A model generated the notes under the pieces. The model was not told the DNA's origin and made no database searches. It saw nothing but the letters and a program-made list of their open reading frames with translations. This document shows positions 27,319 to 35,620 of a DNA stretch of 37,233 bases, in pieces (positions within the stretch are counted from its first letter, which is position 1; every line of letters begins with the position of its first letter). Origin of the DNA: Opitutaceae bacterium (GTDB taxonomy: Bacteria; Verrucomicrobiota; Verrucomicrobiia; Opitutales; Opitutaceae); the NCBI GenBank assembly GCA_028688225.1, contig JAQTYQ010000031.1:1-37233 (forward strand). The letters are read 5' to 3'. Position numbers and translations under genes: made by a program.

Positions 27319-29871
27319 ATGTTGAGACAAAACCTCTGGAAACTGCTGCTCAGCATCGCGATCGTCAGCTGGGCGGTGGCGGAGCTGGTCCCGCTCAAGG
27401 ACCGCCCGTTTACCGCCTACATTCGGACCGAGGCGAAGGCCTACGCGCCGGAATTCGCCGCGGTGCTGAAGCAGGCGCAGGAGCGCGTGGCTTCGAAGCA
27501 GGCCCCGTCCGTCTTCATGGCGCTCAAGCAGATCGGCCGGGAACAGAAGCTGGATCTCTCCCGTTTCTTCCCCCAGATCCGCCTCGAGGCGTCGCTCAAG
27601 AACGTCGAGCGGCGCAACAACATCCTGCTCGACGAGCTGCTCAAGCGCTCCAAGGGCCGTCTCCAGCTCGGCCTCGATCTCGAGGGCGGCGTGGCCTTCA
27701 CGCTCGAGGTGACCGAGAAGGCCGCCGGCTCCTCGCAGCCGGACCCCGAGCAGAATCTCAACAAGGCGATCGAGATCATTTCCACGCGCATCAACAGCCT
27801 GGGCGTGGCCGAGCCGATCGTCCGGCCGGTCGGCAACAACCGCATCGAGGTGCAACTCCCCGGCGTCACCACCAAGGATAACCCGGAGATCGTCGCCAAC
27901 CTCAAGAAGCCGGCGCGCCTCGACTTCCGATTGGTCCATCCCCTCCTGGCCCCGGAGACGACACCTCCCGGCGAGATACCCCCGGGCTATGAACTGATGA
28001 CCCTGGAGCAGGAGGAGCGCAACGGGGAGATCCGCACCAGCGAGCTCTTCGTGAAACGGATCCCCGAGATGACCGGCGAAGCCCTCAGCGATGCCTATGC
28101 GACCATGGATGACTATGGTCGCTTCAAGATTCTGCTTCGCTTCACCACTGACGGCGCCAAGCGCTTTGGCGACGTCACCCGCACCATCGCGGAGGAAAAC
28201 AAGCGCACGGGCCGCCTCGGCCAGCTGGCCATCATCCTCGACGGGAAGCTCTACTCGGCGCCGACCGTCCGCGAGGAGATTCCCAGCGGCAGCGCCGAGA
28301 TCACCGGCTCGTTCTCGCAGCGCGAGGCGGTGGAACTCGCCAACGTCCTGAACAATCCCCTCGACCTGCCTCTGGAGATCAGGGAGCAATACGAGGTCGG
28401 CCCCTCGCTGGCCAAGGACGCGATCGATAGCGGCAAGCGGGCGTTCATCATCAGCACGCTGCTCACGGCGGGCTTCATCGTTTTTTTCTATACCACGGGC
28501 GGTTTCCTCGCGGTCATCGCGATGCTGGTGAACGTGCTCCTCCTGCTGGGGGTGATGGCGAGCATCGGCGCCACCCTGACCATGCCGGGCCTCGCAGGCA
28601 TCGTCCTGACGCTGGCCATGTCGGTCGACTCGAACATTCTCATCTTCGAGCGCATGCGCGAGGAGTTGAAAACGGGCAAGTCGCTGCCGGTGGCCCTGAT
28701 CGCGGGTTTTGACAAGGCATTCTCCGCCATTTTCGACGGCAACCTCACGACGCTCATCACGGCGGTGATCATGGTCGTGCTCGGCACCGGTCCGGTAAAG
28801 GGCTTCGGCGTCACGCTGGCCATCGGCATCTTCACCACGATGTTCGCCGCGCTCATCATCAGCCGCCTGCTGCTCGAATGGGTGGTCAACGGGCGTCTCA
28901 TCAAGCGGCTGCCCATGTTCTCGGTGCTGCAGAACACGAAGTTCAATTTTCTCAAGGTGGCCAAACCCGCCTTCGTCGCCTCATGGTTGATTGTGCTGGT
29001 GGGCATCGGCACCCTGGTCATCAAAGGCGATGCGATCTATGGCATTGACTTCACCGGTGGCGACCAGGTGAGCCTGTCTTTTGCCCAAAAGCTCGACCTC
29101 GCGGAGGTGCGCCGGGTGGCCGGGACTGCCGGCGTCATGGACATCGCCCCCTCCTATCGCACGCCGATCGGCACCACGCATGAGATGCTCATCCTCCAGA
29201 CCCCGTTCGAGAAGGCGAAGGCGGTTGTGGCCAAGCTCCAGACAACACATCCGGAGGCTGGATTCGAAATCGTCGGCGAGTCCCGCATCGGCCCGAGCGT
29301 GGGCACCGAGATCAAGACCAACGCCGCCTGGGCCATTTTCGCGTCCCTCATCGGGATCCTGCTCTACGTGGCGTTCCGTTTCGAGTTTGGCTATGGCGTT
29401 GGCGCCGTCGTCGCGACCGTCCACGACCTGTTCATGACGATCGGCATCTTCGTGCTTTTCGACCGGCAGTTTAACGCCGCGATGGTCGCGGCCATCCTGC
29501 TGATCATCGGCTACTCCATCAACGACACCATCGTCGTCTTCGACCGCATCCGCGAGGAGCTGAAGCTCAATCCCACGGGCACCTTGCGCGACGTCATCAA
29601 TCGTTCGCTCAACCTCACGCTGTCGCGTACGATCATCACCGGCGGCACCACGCTGCTGACCTCGATCACCCTGATCCTGGTCACCAGCGGCGAAGTCAAC
29701 GACATCGCCTTCACGCTGCTCATCGGCATCATCACCGGCACCTTTTCCTCACTCTTCATTGCCAGCCCGGTCTTCTACTGGTGGCACAAGGGCGACCGGA
29801 AGCACGTTGAGGCGCACCACGACATCGCGCCGAAATACGAGTGGACCGGCTCCAGCAAGGTCTCGCAATAG
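27319..29871 (+). CDS. secDF: Protein translocase SecDF (fused SecD-SecF)
   Basis: The product (850 aa) is a single chain combining SecD and SecF, the proton-motive-force-driven accessory of SecYEG that helps pull exported proteins out on the periplasmic side. Residues about 115-122 carry the SecD signature LGLDLEGGV. The P1 periplasmic domain follows to about 360. The SecD membrane bundle includes LTLAMSVDSNILIFERMREE. The SecF half starts near 545 and shows YGIDFTGGDQ near 572, then GYSINDTIVVFDRIREEL and the NRSLNLTLSRTIITGGTTLL end region. Twelve helices are expected. The N-terminal signal-anchor is LWKLLLSIAIVSWAVAEL. ATG 27319 is the family start. A strong hairpin follows the stop codon. 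recJ lies 200 bp downstream. Confidence 0.97.
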   Translation: MLRQNLWKLLLSIAIVSWAVAELVPLKDRPFTAYIRTEAKAYAPEFAAVLKQAQERVASKQAPSVFMALKQIGREQKLDLSRFFPQIRLEASLKNVERRNNILLDELLKRSKGRLQLGLDLEGGVAFTLEVTEKAAGSSQPDPEQNLNKAIEIISTRINSLGVAEPIVRPVGNNRIEVQLPGVTTKDNPEIVANLKKPARLDFRLVHPLLAPETTPPGEIPPGYELMTLEQEERNGEIRTSELFVKRIPEMTGEALSDAYATMDDYGRFKILLRFTTDGAKRFGDVTRTIAEENKRTGRLGQLAIILDGKLYSAPTVREEIPSGSAEITGSFSQREAVELANVLNNPLDLPLEIREQYEVGPSLAKDAIDSGKRAFIISTLLTAGFIVFFYTTGGFLAVIAMLVNVLLLLGVMASIGATLTMPGLAGIVLTLAMSVDSNILIFERMREELKTGKSLPVALIAGFDKAFSAIFDGNLTTLITAVIMVVLGTGPVKGFGVTLAIGIFTTMFAALIISRLLLEWVVNGRLIKRLPMFSVLQNTKFNFLKVAKPAFVASWLIVLVGIGTLVIKGDAIYGIDFTGGDQVSLSFAQKLDLAEVRRVAGTAGVMDIAPSYRTPIGTTHEMLILQTPFEKAKAVVAKLQTTHPEAGFEIVGESRIGPSVGTEIKTNAAWAIFASLIGILLYVAFRFEFGYGVGAVVATVHDLFMTIGIFVLFDRQFNAAMVAAILLIIGYSINDTIVVFDRIREELKLNPTGTLRDVINRSLNLTLSRTIITGGTTLLTSITLILVTSGEVNDIAFTLLIGIITGTFSSLFIASPVFYWWHKGDRKHVEAHHDIAPKYEWTGSSKVSQ

Positions 29872-29872
29872 G

Positions 29873-29910
29873 CAGGAATTGGCCGGGCGCACGCGCCCGC
29901 CGAATTCCTG
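29873..29910 (+). terminator. Long hairpin after secDF, possible terminator
   Basis: It begins one base after the secDF stop. The arms CAGGAATT/AATTCCTG and CGGGCGC/GCGCCCG form a stem of 18 positions with two mismatches and a 2-base loop. No T tract follows (GCGTGCGG), so classical intrinsic termination is not assured. It may instead mark a Rho-assisted end, protect the mRNA 3' end, or be a REP. Confidence 0.5.
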
Positions 29911-30073
29911 GCGTGCGGCCGACCTGCCTGATGAGCATCATGGTATGCCTTTCGTGTGACTGTGGATGCGTCCGCGCAGCGGACGCTCAGCGAGGCGCCG
30001 GACGGAACCGGCGATCGCGGCTCGGTGTTCGATCCGCGGCCAGCCGAAGCATGACCTAAGGGGGCGCCTCGCC

Positions 30074-31846
30074 ATGCGCTGGATCTACACTCCCATGCCC
30101 GCCGCCGAGGTCGAGGCGTTCAGCCGCCGCCTGGGCGTGAGCCCGGTGCTTGCCGGCCTGCTCCTGCGCAACGGCCTGCACGAGGCCGGGGCGGCCACGC
30201 GGTTCCTGCGGCCCGCCCTGGCCGAGCTGGAGGACCCGTTTCTGCTGCCCAACCTGGACGCCGCCGTCGCGCGCCTCAAGCAGGCGATTGCGCGCCGCGA
30301 GACGCTGGTTGTGCTGGGCGACTACGATGTCGACGGCGTCGGCAGCACGGCATTGCTCGTGAGCGTGCTGCGGCGTTTCGGCCTCGACCCGCGCTTTGTG
30401 GTGCCGCGGCGCCTCGAGGAGGGCTACGGCCTGAGCCGCGGGGCCATTGACCGGGCGTTGGAAGCCGGCCGGCCGGACCTGTTCATTGCGCTGGACTGCG
30501 GCACCAACTCGCACGACGAGCTCGCCTATCTCCAGGCACAGGGCGTGGACGTGATTGTCATCGATCATCACCGCTCGAAGGAAAAACCGCTGAGCGGCGG
30601 CATCCTGATCAACCCGCACGTGAGCGGTGGCGCCGAGGACGCGCCCTGGCGCAACCTCTGCACGGTCGGCCTGGTCTTCAAGCTCGTGCACGGCCTGCTC
30701 AAGCAGCTCCGCGCCGAGAACCACCCGGTGGCATTCCGCATTCGGCTGAAGGAGTATCTCGACCTCGTGGCGATGGGCACGGTCGCCGATCTCGTGCCGC
30801 TGGTCGGCGAGAACCGCATTCTTTCCCACCACGGGCTGCGCATCCTCCAGCTCACGCAACGCCGCGGCCTGCGTGCCCTCATGGAGGTGTCGGGACTCAA
30901 GCCGGGGCAGGAGATCCAGCCGGTCGACATCTCTTTCCGGCTCGGGCCGCGGATCAACGCCAGCGGCCGGCTGGCCGACGCGGCGCTGTCGGTCGAACTC
31001 GTGCTGAGCGATGACGCGGCGTTCTGTCTCGCCGCCGCCCGCCAGCTCGATGGTTTCAACCGCGAGCGGCAGGAGATCGAGCGGCAGATCACCGAGGCGG
31101 CCGAGCGCCTGGTTGAGGAGCAGTACAGCGAGGCGCACGGCATCGTCCTGTTCGACGAGGCCTGGCATCCGGGCGTGGTCGGCATCGTGGCGAGCCGCGT
31201 GACGCGCAAATACCATCGACCCTGCATCGTGTTGGGACACGAGAACGGCCTGGCCAAGGGCTCGGGCCGGAGCATTTACGGCCTCAATCTTGTGGAATTG
31301 CTCGGTTCCTGCGCCGATTTGCTAACCAGCTGGGGCGGCCATCCCATGGCGGTGGGCGTTTCGCTGCCCCGGGCGAATCTGGAGGCTTTTCGTGAGCGTT
31401 TCGCCGCGGCGGTGCGGACCAGCCAGCATGGCCAGATGGCCGAACCGGGGCTGGAAATTTCCTCCTGGCTCACGCTCGAACAGGTGCGCGACCCGCTGCT
31501 GGAGGAACTCGACACGCTGCACCCCTTTGGTCAGGGCAATCCCGAACCGGTTTTCGGCATTCGCGATGTGTGTTTCACCCGGCGGCCGGAGGTGTTCAAG
31601 GATCAGCATTTCCGTTTCCATCTGCCGGATGCCAAGGGCCGCCGCCTCTACGGCGTGGCGTGGAAGCTGGCGCACCGGCTGCCGCCGGTCGGAGCACCGG
31701 TCGACCTCGCCGTGCAACTGGCTTGGAATCTCTACAACGATCGCAAACTGCTGCAGATGGAATTGCTCGACTGGCGGCTTTCGCCGCGCGAAAAGGCGGG
31801 CGCCAAAGGCGCATCACCGGCGCCAATGGAGTCTTCCCCCAGATAG
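30074..31846 (+). CDS. recJ: Single-stranded-DNA exonuclease RecJ
   Basis: The product (590 aa) is a 5'-3' ssDNA exonuclease of the DHH superfamily, used in recombination, mismatch and base-excision repair. Metal-binding motifs are intact: LGDYDVDGVGS near residue 82, FIALDCGTNSHDE, and VIVIDHHRSKE. The DHHA1 part includes GIVASRVTRKYHRPCIVL and the nucleotide-contact motif KGSGRSI followed by WGGHPMAVGVSL. A C-terminal OB-like domain closes the protein. ATG 30074 is supported by a Shine-Dalgarno-like AAGGGGG at 30058-30064, nine bases upstream, and by the family-like start MRWIYTP. The secDF-recJ order is also seen in other bacteria; whether they share a transcript is uncertain because of the hairpin between them. 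Confidence 0.95.
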   Translation: MRWIYTPMPAAEVEAFSRRLGVSPVLAGLLLRNGLHEAGAATRFLRPALAELEDPFLLPNLDAAVARLKQAIARRETLVVLGDYDVDGVGSTALLVSVLRRFGLDPRFVVPRRLEEGYGLSRGAIDRALEAGRPDLFIALDCGTNSHDELAYLQAQGVDVIVIDHHRSKEKPLSGGILINPHVSGGAEDAPWRNLCTVGLVFKLVHGLLKQLRAENHPVAFRIRLKEYLDLVAMGTVADLVPLVGENRILSHHGLRILQLTQRRGLRALMEVSGLKPGQEIQPVDISFRLGPRINASGRLADAALSVELVLSDDAAFCLAAARQLDGFNRERQEIERQITEAAERLVEEQYSEAHGIVLFDEAWHPGVVGIVASRVTRKYHRPCIVLGHENGLAKGSGRSIYGLNLVELLGSCADLLTSWGGHPMAVGVSLPRANLEAFRERFAAAVRTSQHGQMAEPGLEISSWLTLEQVRDPLLEELDTLHPFGQGNPEPVFGIRDVCFTRRPEVFKDQHFRFHLPDAKGRRLYGVAWKLAHRLPPVGAPVDLAVQLAWNLYNDRKLLQMELLDWRLSPREKAGAKGASPAPMESSPR

Positions 31847-31942
31847 GGCTTCACGAAACTCACCACAAGGTTTGCGCGGAGCGAAAACCTAACTTCGCGC
31901 TTGCAGTTCCGGGTCAAAGCTTGCTTCTCTCCCCCTCTTTTC

Positions 31943-32019
31943 GCGCCCATAGCTCAACTGGATAGAGCACCAGACTACGAATCTGGGGGTTGCAGGTTCG
32001 ACTCCTGCTGGGCGCGCCA
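31943..32019 (+). tRNA. tRNA-Arg(ACG)
   Basis: The acceptor stem is GCGCCCA (31943-31949) with TGGGCGC (32009-32015). The D stem is GCTC/GAGC. The anticodon stem is CCAGA/TCTGG around the loop CTACGAA (31975-31981), giving anticodon ACG at 31977-31979. In bacteria ACG is edited to ICG and reads CGU/CGC/CGA. The T arm is GCAGG-TTCGACT-CCTGC. Discriminator G32016 is followed by an encoded CCA. Confidence 0.95.
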
Positions 32020-32091
32020 GCCTTCAGCCAAAGGGGGGTCTTATCTGCCAGCGGTCGAGGCTACGGGTGGCAGGCCAGTTTGCTCAGCCAA

Positions 32092-32133
32092 GCTGCGGCG
32101 AAGGCTGTCCGCCGCAGCCTTGGCGAAGGCGGA
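32092..32133. repeat. Hairpin repeat containing the 29-bp module
   Basis: GCTGCGGCG (32092-32100) and CGCCGCAGC (32110-32118) pair perfectly. The overlapping GTCCGCC and GGCGGAC offer an alternative fold. Bases 32105-32133 match 25 of 29 positions of the module at 11651-11679. It lies between tRNA-Arg and the end of hpf. Confidence 0.6.
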
Positions 32134-32167
32134 CTTTACCCCCAAGCTTCTCTCGACCGCAAAGCGG

Positions 32168-32542
32168 CTAAGCGGTCTTCGGCAGGAGCACGCCCAGTTC
32201 CACGGCGTGGGGATGCCGGCGCTTGACCTTGAAGAACCGGGCGCGGCGGCGCAGCATCCGGTCGAGCTTGTCCACCAGCAGGTCGACCGATTTATGGCAT
32301 TCGTCAGACGCGACGCTGCAATTCATGTCCGGCCCGTGGATGATGATGTGCCCCTTGGCGACAAAAGGCCGGGTCACGTCGTTTTTCCCGTCGTATTCCA
32401 GCTCGACCCTAATCCGAACGATGCGCTCCTCATGGCGAAACAGCCGGGCGACCTTCTCCTGCACGTAGAATTTGAGCGAGGGGGTCAGGTCGAGATGAAT
32501 GCCGGAGACGATCACTTCGTGATTATTGGTCGCAGGGTTCAT
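32168..32542 (-). CDS. hpf: Ribosome hibernation-promoting factor, short form
   Basis: The product (124 aa) is an HPF/YfiA-type protein that binds the 30S decoding region and inactivates ribosomes in stationary phase. It has the single beta-alpha-beta fold domain: EVIVSGIHLDLTPSLKFYVQEKV, then RVELEYDGKND and GHIIIHGPDMNCSVASDECHKS-type strands, and VDLLVDKLDRMLRRRARFFKVKRR. The C-terminal dimerisation domain of long HPF is absent. ATG 32542 (MNPATNNHEV) gives family length; an in-frame extension to 32725 has no family likeness. It usually sits near rpoN in other bacteria, but not in this window. It stands alone, convergent with tRNA-Arg. Confidence 0.93.
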   Translation of the reverse strand: MNPATNNHEVIVSGIHLDLTPSLKFYVQEKVARLFRHEERIVRIRVELEYDGKNDVTRPFVAKGHIIIHGPDMNCSVASDECHKSVDLLVDKLDRMLRRRARFFKVKRRHPHAVELGVLLPKTA

Positions 32543-32944
32543 GATTGTGGTTTCTTGAGGGTTGGCTAGCAAGAGGCGACGAGACGCACGCAGAGTCTTC
32601 ATGCCGGCATCCCATCCATTCCCCCACCAGTTCGGCGCCGTCTTCCTGACGGGCGGATTTTCCGTTGTGGAAAAATCGTTCATCGAACCGGGAGGAATTA
32701 TGCAGCGGGAGTGCTCTCTTTTCAACCTATCTCGGCCGAATTGGCGGCGACCTTTAGCGCAGCTTAAGTCGGGCCAGCCTGCCGGCGCCGCCGGCCGGCA
32801 CGTTCACCTCGGCCGGCGGGCGCGGCAGCTATTAGGTTTGGTGGGACCCGGGCCGCTGTCATCCCCGTCGGCCTTCATTCCGGGCGCCGCCAGCGGGGGT
32901 GCGGAAGATGTTTCAGCCCGCGGCGTCGGCCGCACCGGCCGGTC
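32543..32944. other. Divergent spacer between hpf and the pseudouridine synthase
   Basis: The 402-bp spacer holds no gene that can be supported. The half next to hpf is less GC-rich (TTGTGGAAAAATCGTTCAT near 32665) and probably carries the hpf promoter. The other half (about 32776-32825) has dense CCGG/GGCC palindromes of REP-like character. A plus-strand frame at 32562-32948 has no recognisable features. Confidence 0.4.
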
Positions 32945-33721
32945 ATGAGCGTGCAGCCCGGCGCCAGCGCCCCTTTGATCGATCCGGAGGATTTCCGCTC
33001 CTGGATCCTCTACGAGGACGAGCGTCTGCTCGTCGTCAACAAACCCGGGCTTATCGTCTGCCACCCGTCGAAAAACGGACCCTGGTCGAGTCTGGTGGGG
33101 GCGGTGCGCGCCTACCTCGGTCTGCCGACCGTGCACCTCGTGTTCCGGCTCGACCGCGAAACCAGCGGCGTGGTGGTGCTGGCCAAGGACAGCGGCACGG
33201 CCGGACGGCTGCAGAAGGCCATGGAACGGCGGCTGATCGGCAAGCGATATCTGGCCATTGTGGAGGGTGAGCTGGCCGGGCCGGTGACCGTGGACCAGCC
33301 GCTGGGGCCCGATCCGGACAGCTGTGTCACGATCCGTTCCAAGGTCGTGACCGCAGGCTCGCCCGGCGCGCAGGCCGCGGTGACGCATTTCGAGCCGCTG
33401 GCGAGGGGCGGCGGCTTCACCCTCGCCCGGGTGCGGCTCGATACCGGCCGCAAGCACCAGATTCGCGCCCATGCCCTCTGGCTCGGACACCCCGTGGTGG
33501 GCGACAAGCTCTACGGTCCGGACGAGCGGCTCTACCTGGAATTTGCCCGGCAAGGCTGGACGGCGCGGCATGCCGCGCTGCTGCCCCTGCCGCGCCAGGC
33601 GCTCCATTGCGCCGAGATCGACCTGCATCCGGCGGGCGAGCCGCACGTCTTTCGCGCGCCGCTGCCGGCGGAGCTGCGGACGTTCTGCCGTGAGCAGCTG
33701 GGGGTGGAGGCGGCGGATTAG
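32945..33721 (+). CDS. RluA-family pseudouridine synthase
   Basis: The product (258 aa) isomerises uridine to pseudouridine in rRNA or tRNA. The catalytic aspartate is Asp70 in VFRLDRETSGVVVLAK, the RluA-family motif. Also present are ILYEDERLLVVNKPGLIVCHP near residue 21, KRYLAIVEGEL, and the C-terminal motif ARVRLDTGRKHQIRAHALWLGHPVVGD in two halves. No S4 domain is visible, so it resembles the short RluA/RluC-core forms such as TruC. The target position cannot be told. ATG 32945 is used; the first family-like residues begin about 20 in. It is followed 24 bp after its stop by the RAYT element. Confidence 0.9.
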   Translation: MSVQPGASAPLIDPEDFRSWILYEDERLLVVNKPGLIVCHPSKNGPWSSLVGAVRAYLGLPTVHLVFRLDRETSGVVVLAKDSGTAGRLQKAMERRLIGKRYLAIVEGELAGPVTVDQPLGPDPDSCVTIRSKVVTAGSPGAQAAVTHFEPLARGGGFTLARVRLDTGRKHQIRAHALWLGHPVVGDKLYGPDERLYLEFARQGWTARHAALLPLPRQALHCAEIDLHPAGEPHVFRAPLPAELRTFCREQLGVEAAD

Positions 33722-33731
33722 CGAAACGCAT

Positions 33732-34314
33732 GTAGGTCGGGCTTTATGCCCGACATGCCGAAAATGCCCGAAGAACGACAGCCGTGGAAAGGTTACAGCG
33801 CTTTACGTCGTGGACGGTGGTCGGAGCATAACGCTGATTACTTCCTAACCATCTGCATCCGACGTCCTCAAGCCGATCTACATTCATCCTCTCTTGTTGA
33901 CGCGATCTTTGGAGGGATGCATCGATTGGCAGTCGATGGACTATGGACAGTGCACACGGCAGTGATCATGCCCGACCACCTCCATCTGTTGGTTACACTT
34001 GGGGAGCGCTCTGATCTCTCTGAATGCGTGCGAATGTTTAAAGGGCGTCTTGTTCCCGCCCTCCGCAAGGCCAATCTGGCATGGCAGCCGAGCTTCTATG
34101 ATCACCGCCTTCGCTCCGCGGAAGATCTTCTGCCCGTGTTTCTCTACATCTATCTCAATCCGTATCGGGAAAAGTTGATCAATCCTGGATTAGTCCAATG
34201 GCCGGGTTATTATTGTGCCTCTGAAGATTGGGCGTGGTTTGGCCAGCTCACCGACGGTGAGCAGCCATTCCCCGCGTGGTTGCGATGAAGCGTCGGGCCT
34301 GAAGCCCGACCTAC
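33732..34314 (+). mobile_element. RAYT gene with flanking REP hairpins
   Basis: The transposase gene is bracketed by GTAGGTCGGGC (33732-33742) and its perfect reverse complement GCCCGACCTAC (34304-34314). Each end also forms its own hairpin: GTCGGGC-TTTAT-GCCCGAC (33736-33754) and GTCGGGC-CTGAA-GCCCGAC (34292-34310). This is the typical layout of a REP-associated tyrosine transposase unit, which is usually single copy and domesticated. Confidence 0.85.
33746..34288 (+). CDS. REP-associated tyrosine transposase (RAYT, Y1/IS200-like)
   Basis: The product (180 aa) is a Y1-type HUH nuclease. The HUH motif is HLH in MPDHLHLLVTLGER near residue 77. The N-terminal strand YFLTICIRRP is typical, and the catalytic tyrosine is probably in VFLYIYLNPYREKLI near residue 132. 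RAYTs bind and cut REP hairpins and are thought to spread them. ATG 33746 lies in the loop of the left REP hairpin; in-frame ATGs at 33755 and 33764 are alternatives that give the same domain. The codon use is less GC-biased than that of the flanking genes, consistent with acquisition. The reading frame is intact. Confidence 0.9.
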   Translation: MPDMPKMPEERQPWKGYSALRRGRWSEHNADYFLTICIRRPQADLHSSSLVDAIFGGMHRLAVDGLWTVHTAVIMPDHLHLLVTLGERSDLSECVRMFKGRLVPALRKANLAWQPSFYDHRLRSAEDLLPVFLYIYLNPYREKLINPGLVQWPGYYCASEDWAWFGQLTDGEQPFPAWLR

Positions 34315-34343
34315 AAAAGCCCTATCAAACTGGTCTCCCGCTC

Positions 34344-35519
34344 CTATCGCGCGATCAACTTCAGGAACTCGTCGTTAGTCTTCGTCTTCGACAGGCGGCC
34401 GATCATGGTCTCGGCGGCTTCCTCGATCTTGAGAGGCACCAGCGCGCGCCGGAAAAAGTGAATGCCCTCGAGGCGCTTGGCGTCGATCAGGAGCTCCTCC
34501 TTGCGGGTGCCGGAGGCGTTGATGTTGATCGCCGGCCAGATGCGCATCTCGGCGCATTTGCGGTCGAGCACCATCTCCATGTTGCCGGTGCCCTTGAACT
34601 CCTGGAAGATGACGTCGTCCATGCGGCTGCCAGTCTCGACGAGGATCGAGGCAATGATCGTGAGCGACCCGGCCTCCTCGGTGTTGCGGGCCGCGGCGAA
34701 CAGCTGCCGCGGCTTCTCCAGCGCGCGCACATCAAGGCCGCCCGAGCCGGTGCGGCCGGAGTTGCGCTGGGTGTTGTGCGCGCGGGCGAGGCGGGTGAGG
34801 GAGTCGAGCAGCAGCACGACGTCCCGGCCGGCCTCGACCAGGCGCTTGGCGCGCTCGATGGCCAGATCGGCGATGCGCAGGTGATTCTCGACGTTCTCGT
34901 CGTTCGACGAGGCCCAGACCTCGGCGGGCACACTGCGCTTGAAATCGGTGACCTCCTCGGGGCGCTCGTCGACCAGCAGGATCATCACGTGGCATTCGGG
35001 GTGGTTTTCCAGCACGCCGAGCGCGATGTCGCGGAGCAGGGTGGTCTTGCCCGCGCGGGGCGGGGAGACGATCAGGCCGCGGGTACCCTTGCCCAGGGGG
35101 CAGAAGAGGTCCATCGCGCGGGTGGTCATGCGATGATCCTTCATCTCGAGCTTGAGCTGCTCGTTGGGGGTGATGGTGGTCAGTTGCATGAAATCGGCCA
35201 CGCGGCGGCGCGCGTCGATGTCGAGGCCGTCCACCTTCTCGATAAAACGCACCTTCGGGTTGGGAAAGCGGTCGTCCGGCGTGGCCGTGGCGGTGATCAC
35301 ACTGCCGGCTTTCAGCTTGAAGCGGCGGATCAGCTCGCGGGGCACGAACGGGTCGGTGGCCCGGTGCTTGCCGTTGCGTGCAATATCTAGCAGCGAGCCG
35401 GCCTTGTTGTTGTCAAGGTCGAGGATGCCCTCGACGCGCAGCACGTGGTCGGGCGCGGGCCCACCCTGGGCGGGTGCCTCCGGCACGGCTGGGGCGGGCG
35501 GCGTTGGATTGTTTTCCAT
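34344..35519 (-). CDS. rho: Transcription termination factor Rho (atypical N-terminus)
   Basis: The product (391 aa) is a hexameric RNA-dependent ATPase that ends transcription. The motor is complete: GTRGLIVSPPRAGKTTLL with Walker A at residues about 152-160, DERPEEVTDFKR, Walker B GRDVVLLLDSLTRLARA, IIASILVETGSRMDDVIFQEFKGTG in parts, and SGTRKEELL. The Q-loop reads SGRTGSGG. The N-terminal helical Rho_N domain is absent and replaced by about 22 Pro/Ala-rich residues. The cold-shock-like domain keeps VPRELIRRFKLKAG but lacks the G-F-G-F-L-R RNP1 motif, having NNKAGSLLDIARNG instead. ATG 35519 is used. It is divergent from acs with a 101-bp spacer holding a run of eight A. Confidence 0.95.
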   Translation of the reverse strand: MENNPTPPAPAVPEAPAQGGPAPDHVLRVEGILDLDNNKAGSLLDIARNGKHRATDPFVPRELIRRFKLKAGSVITATATPDDRFPNPKVRFIEKVDGLDIDARRRVADFMQLTTITPNEQLKLEMKDHRMTTRAMDLFCPLGKGTRGLIVSPPRAGKTTLLRDIALGVLENHPECHVMILLVDERPEEVTDFKRSVPAEVWASSNDENVENHLRIADLAIERAKRLVEAGRDVVLLLDSLTRLARAHNTQRNSGRTGSGGLDVRALEKPRQLFAAARNTEEAGSLTIIASILVETGSRMDDVIFQEFKGTGNMEMVLDRKCAEMRIWPAININASGTRKEELLIDAKRLEGIHFFRRALVPLKIEEAAETMIGRLSKTKTNDEFLKLIAR

Positions 35520-35620
35520 ACGGTTCTTCTAAAAAAAACTTCCGGACACTTGAGACCAAGCGAACCCTGGGTTGTGTAAGGGACTGATTCTTAGTTCCCA
35601 ACCATCAACTCAGGTTACTT

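Noticed and set aside
29873..29910. Classical intrinsic terminator after secDF
   Set aside because: The stem is excellent but there is no T tract; it is kept as a possible terminator at moderate confidence only.
32562..32948. Plus-strand open frame of 128 codons
   Set aside because: No likeness to known proteins, overlaps the hpf promoter region, and has low-complexity Gly/Ala/Arg composition.
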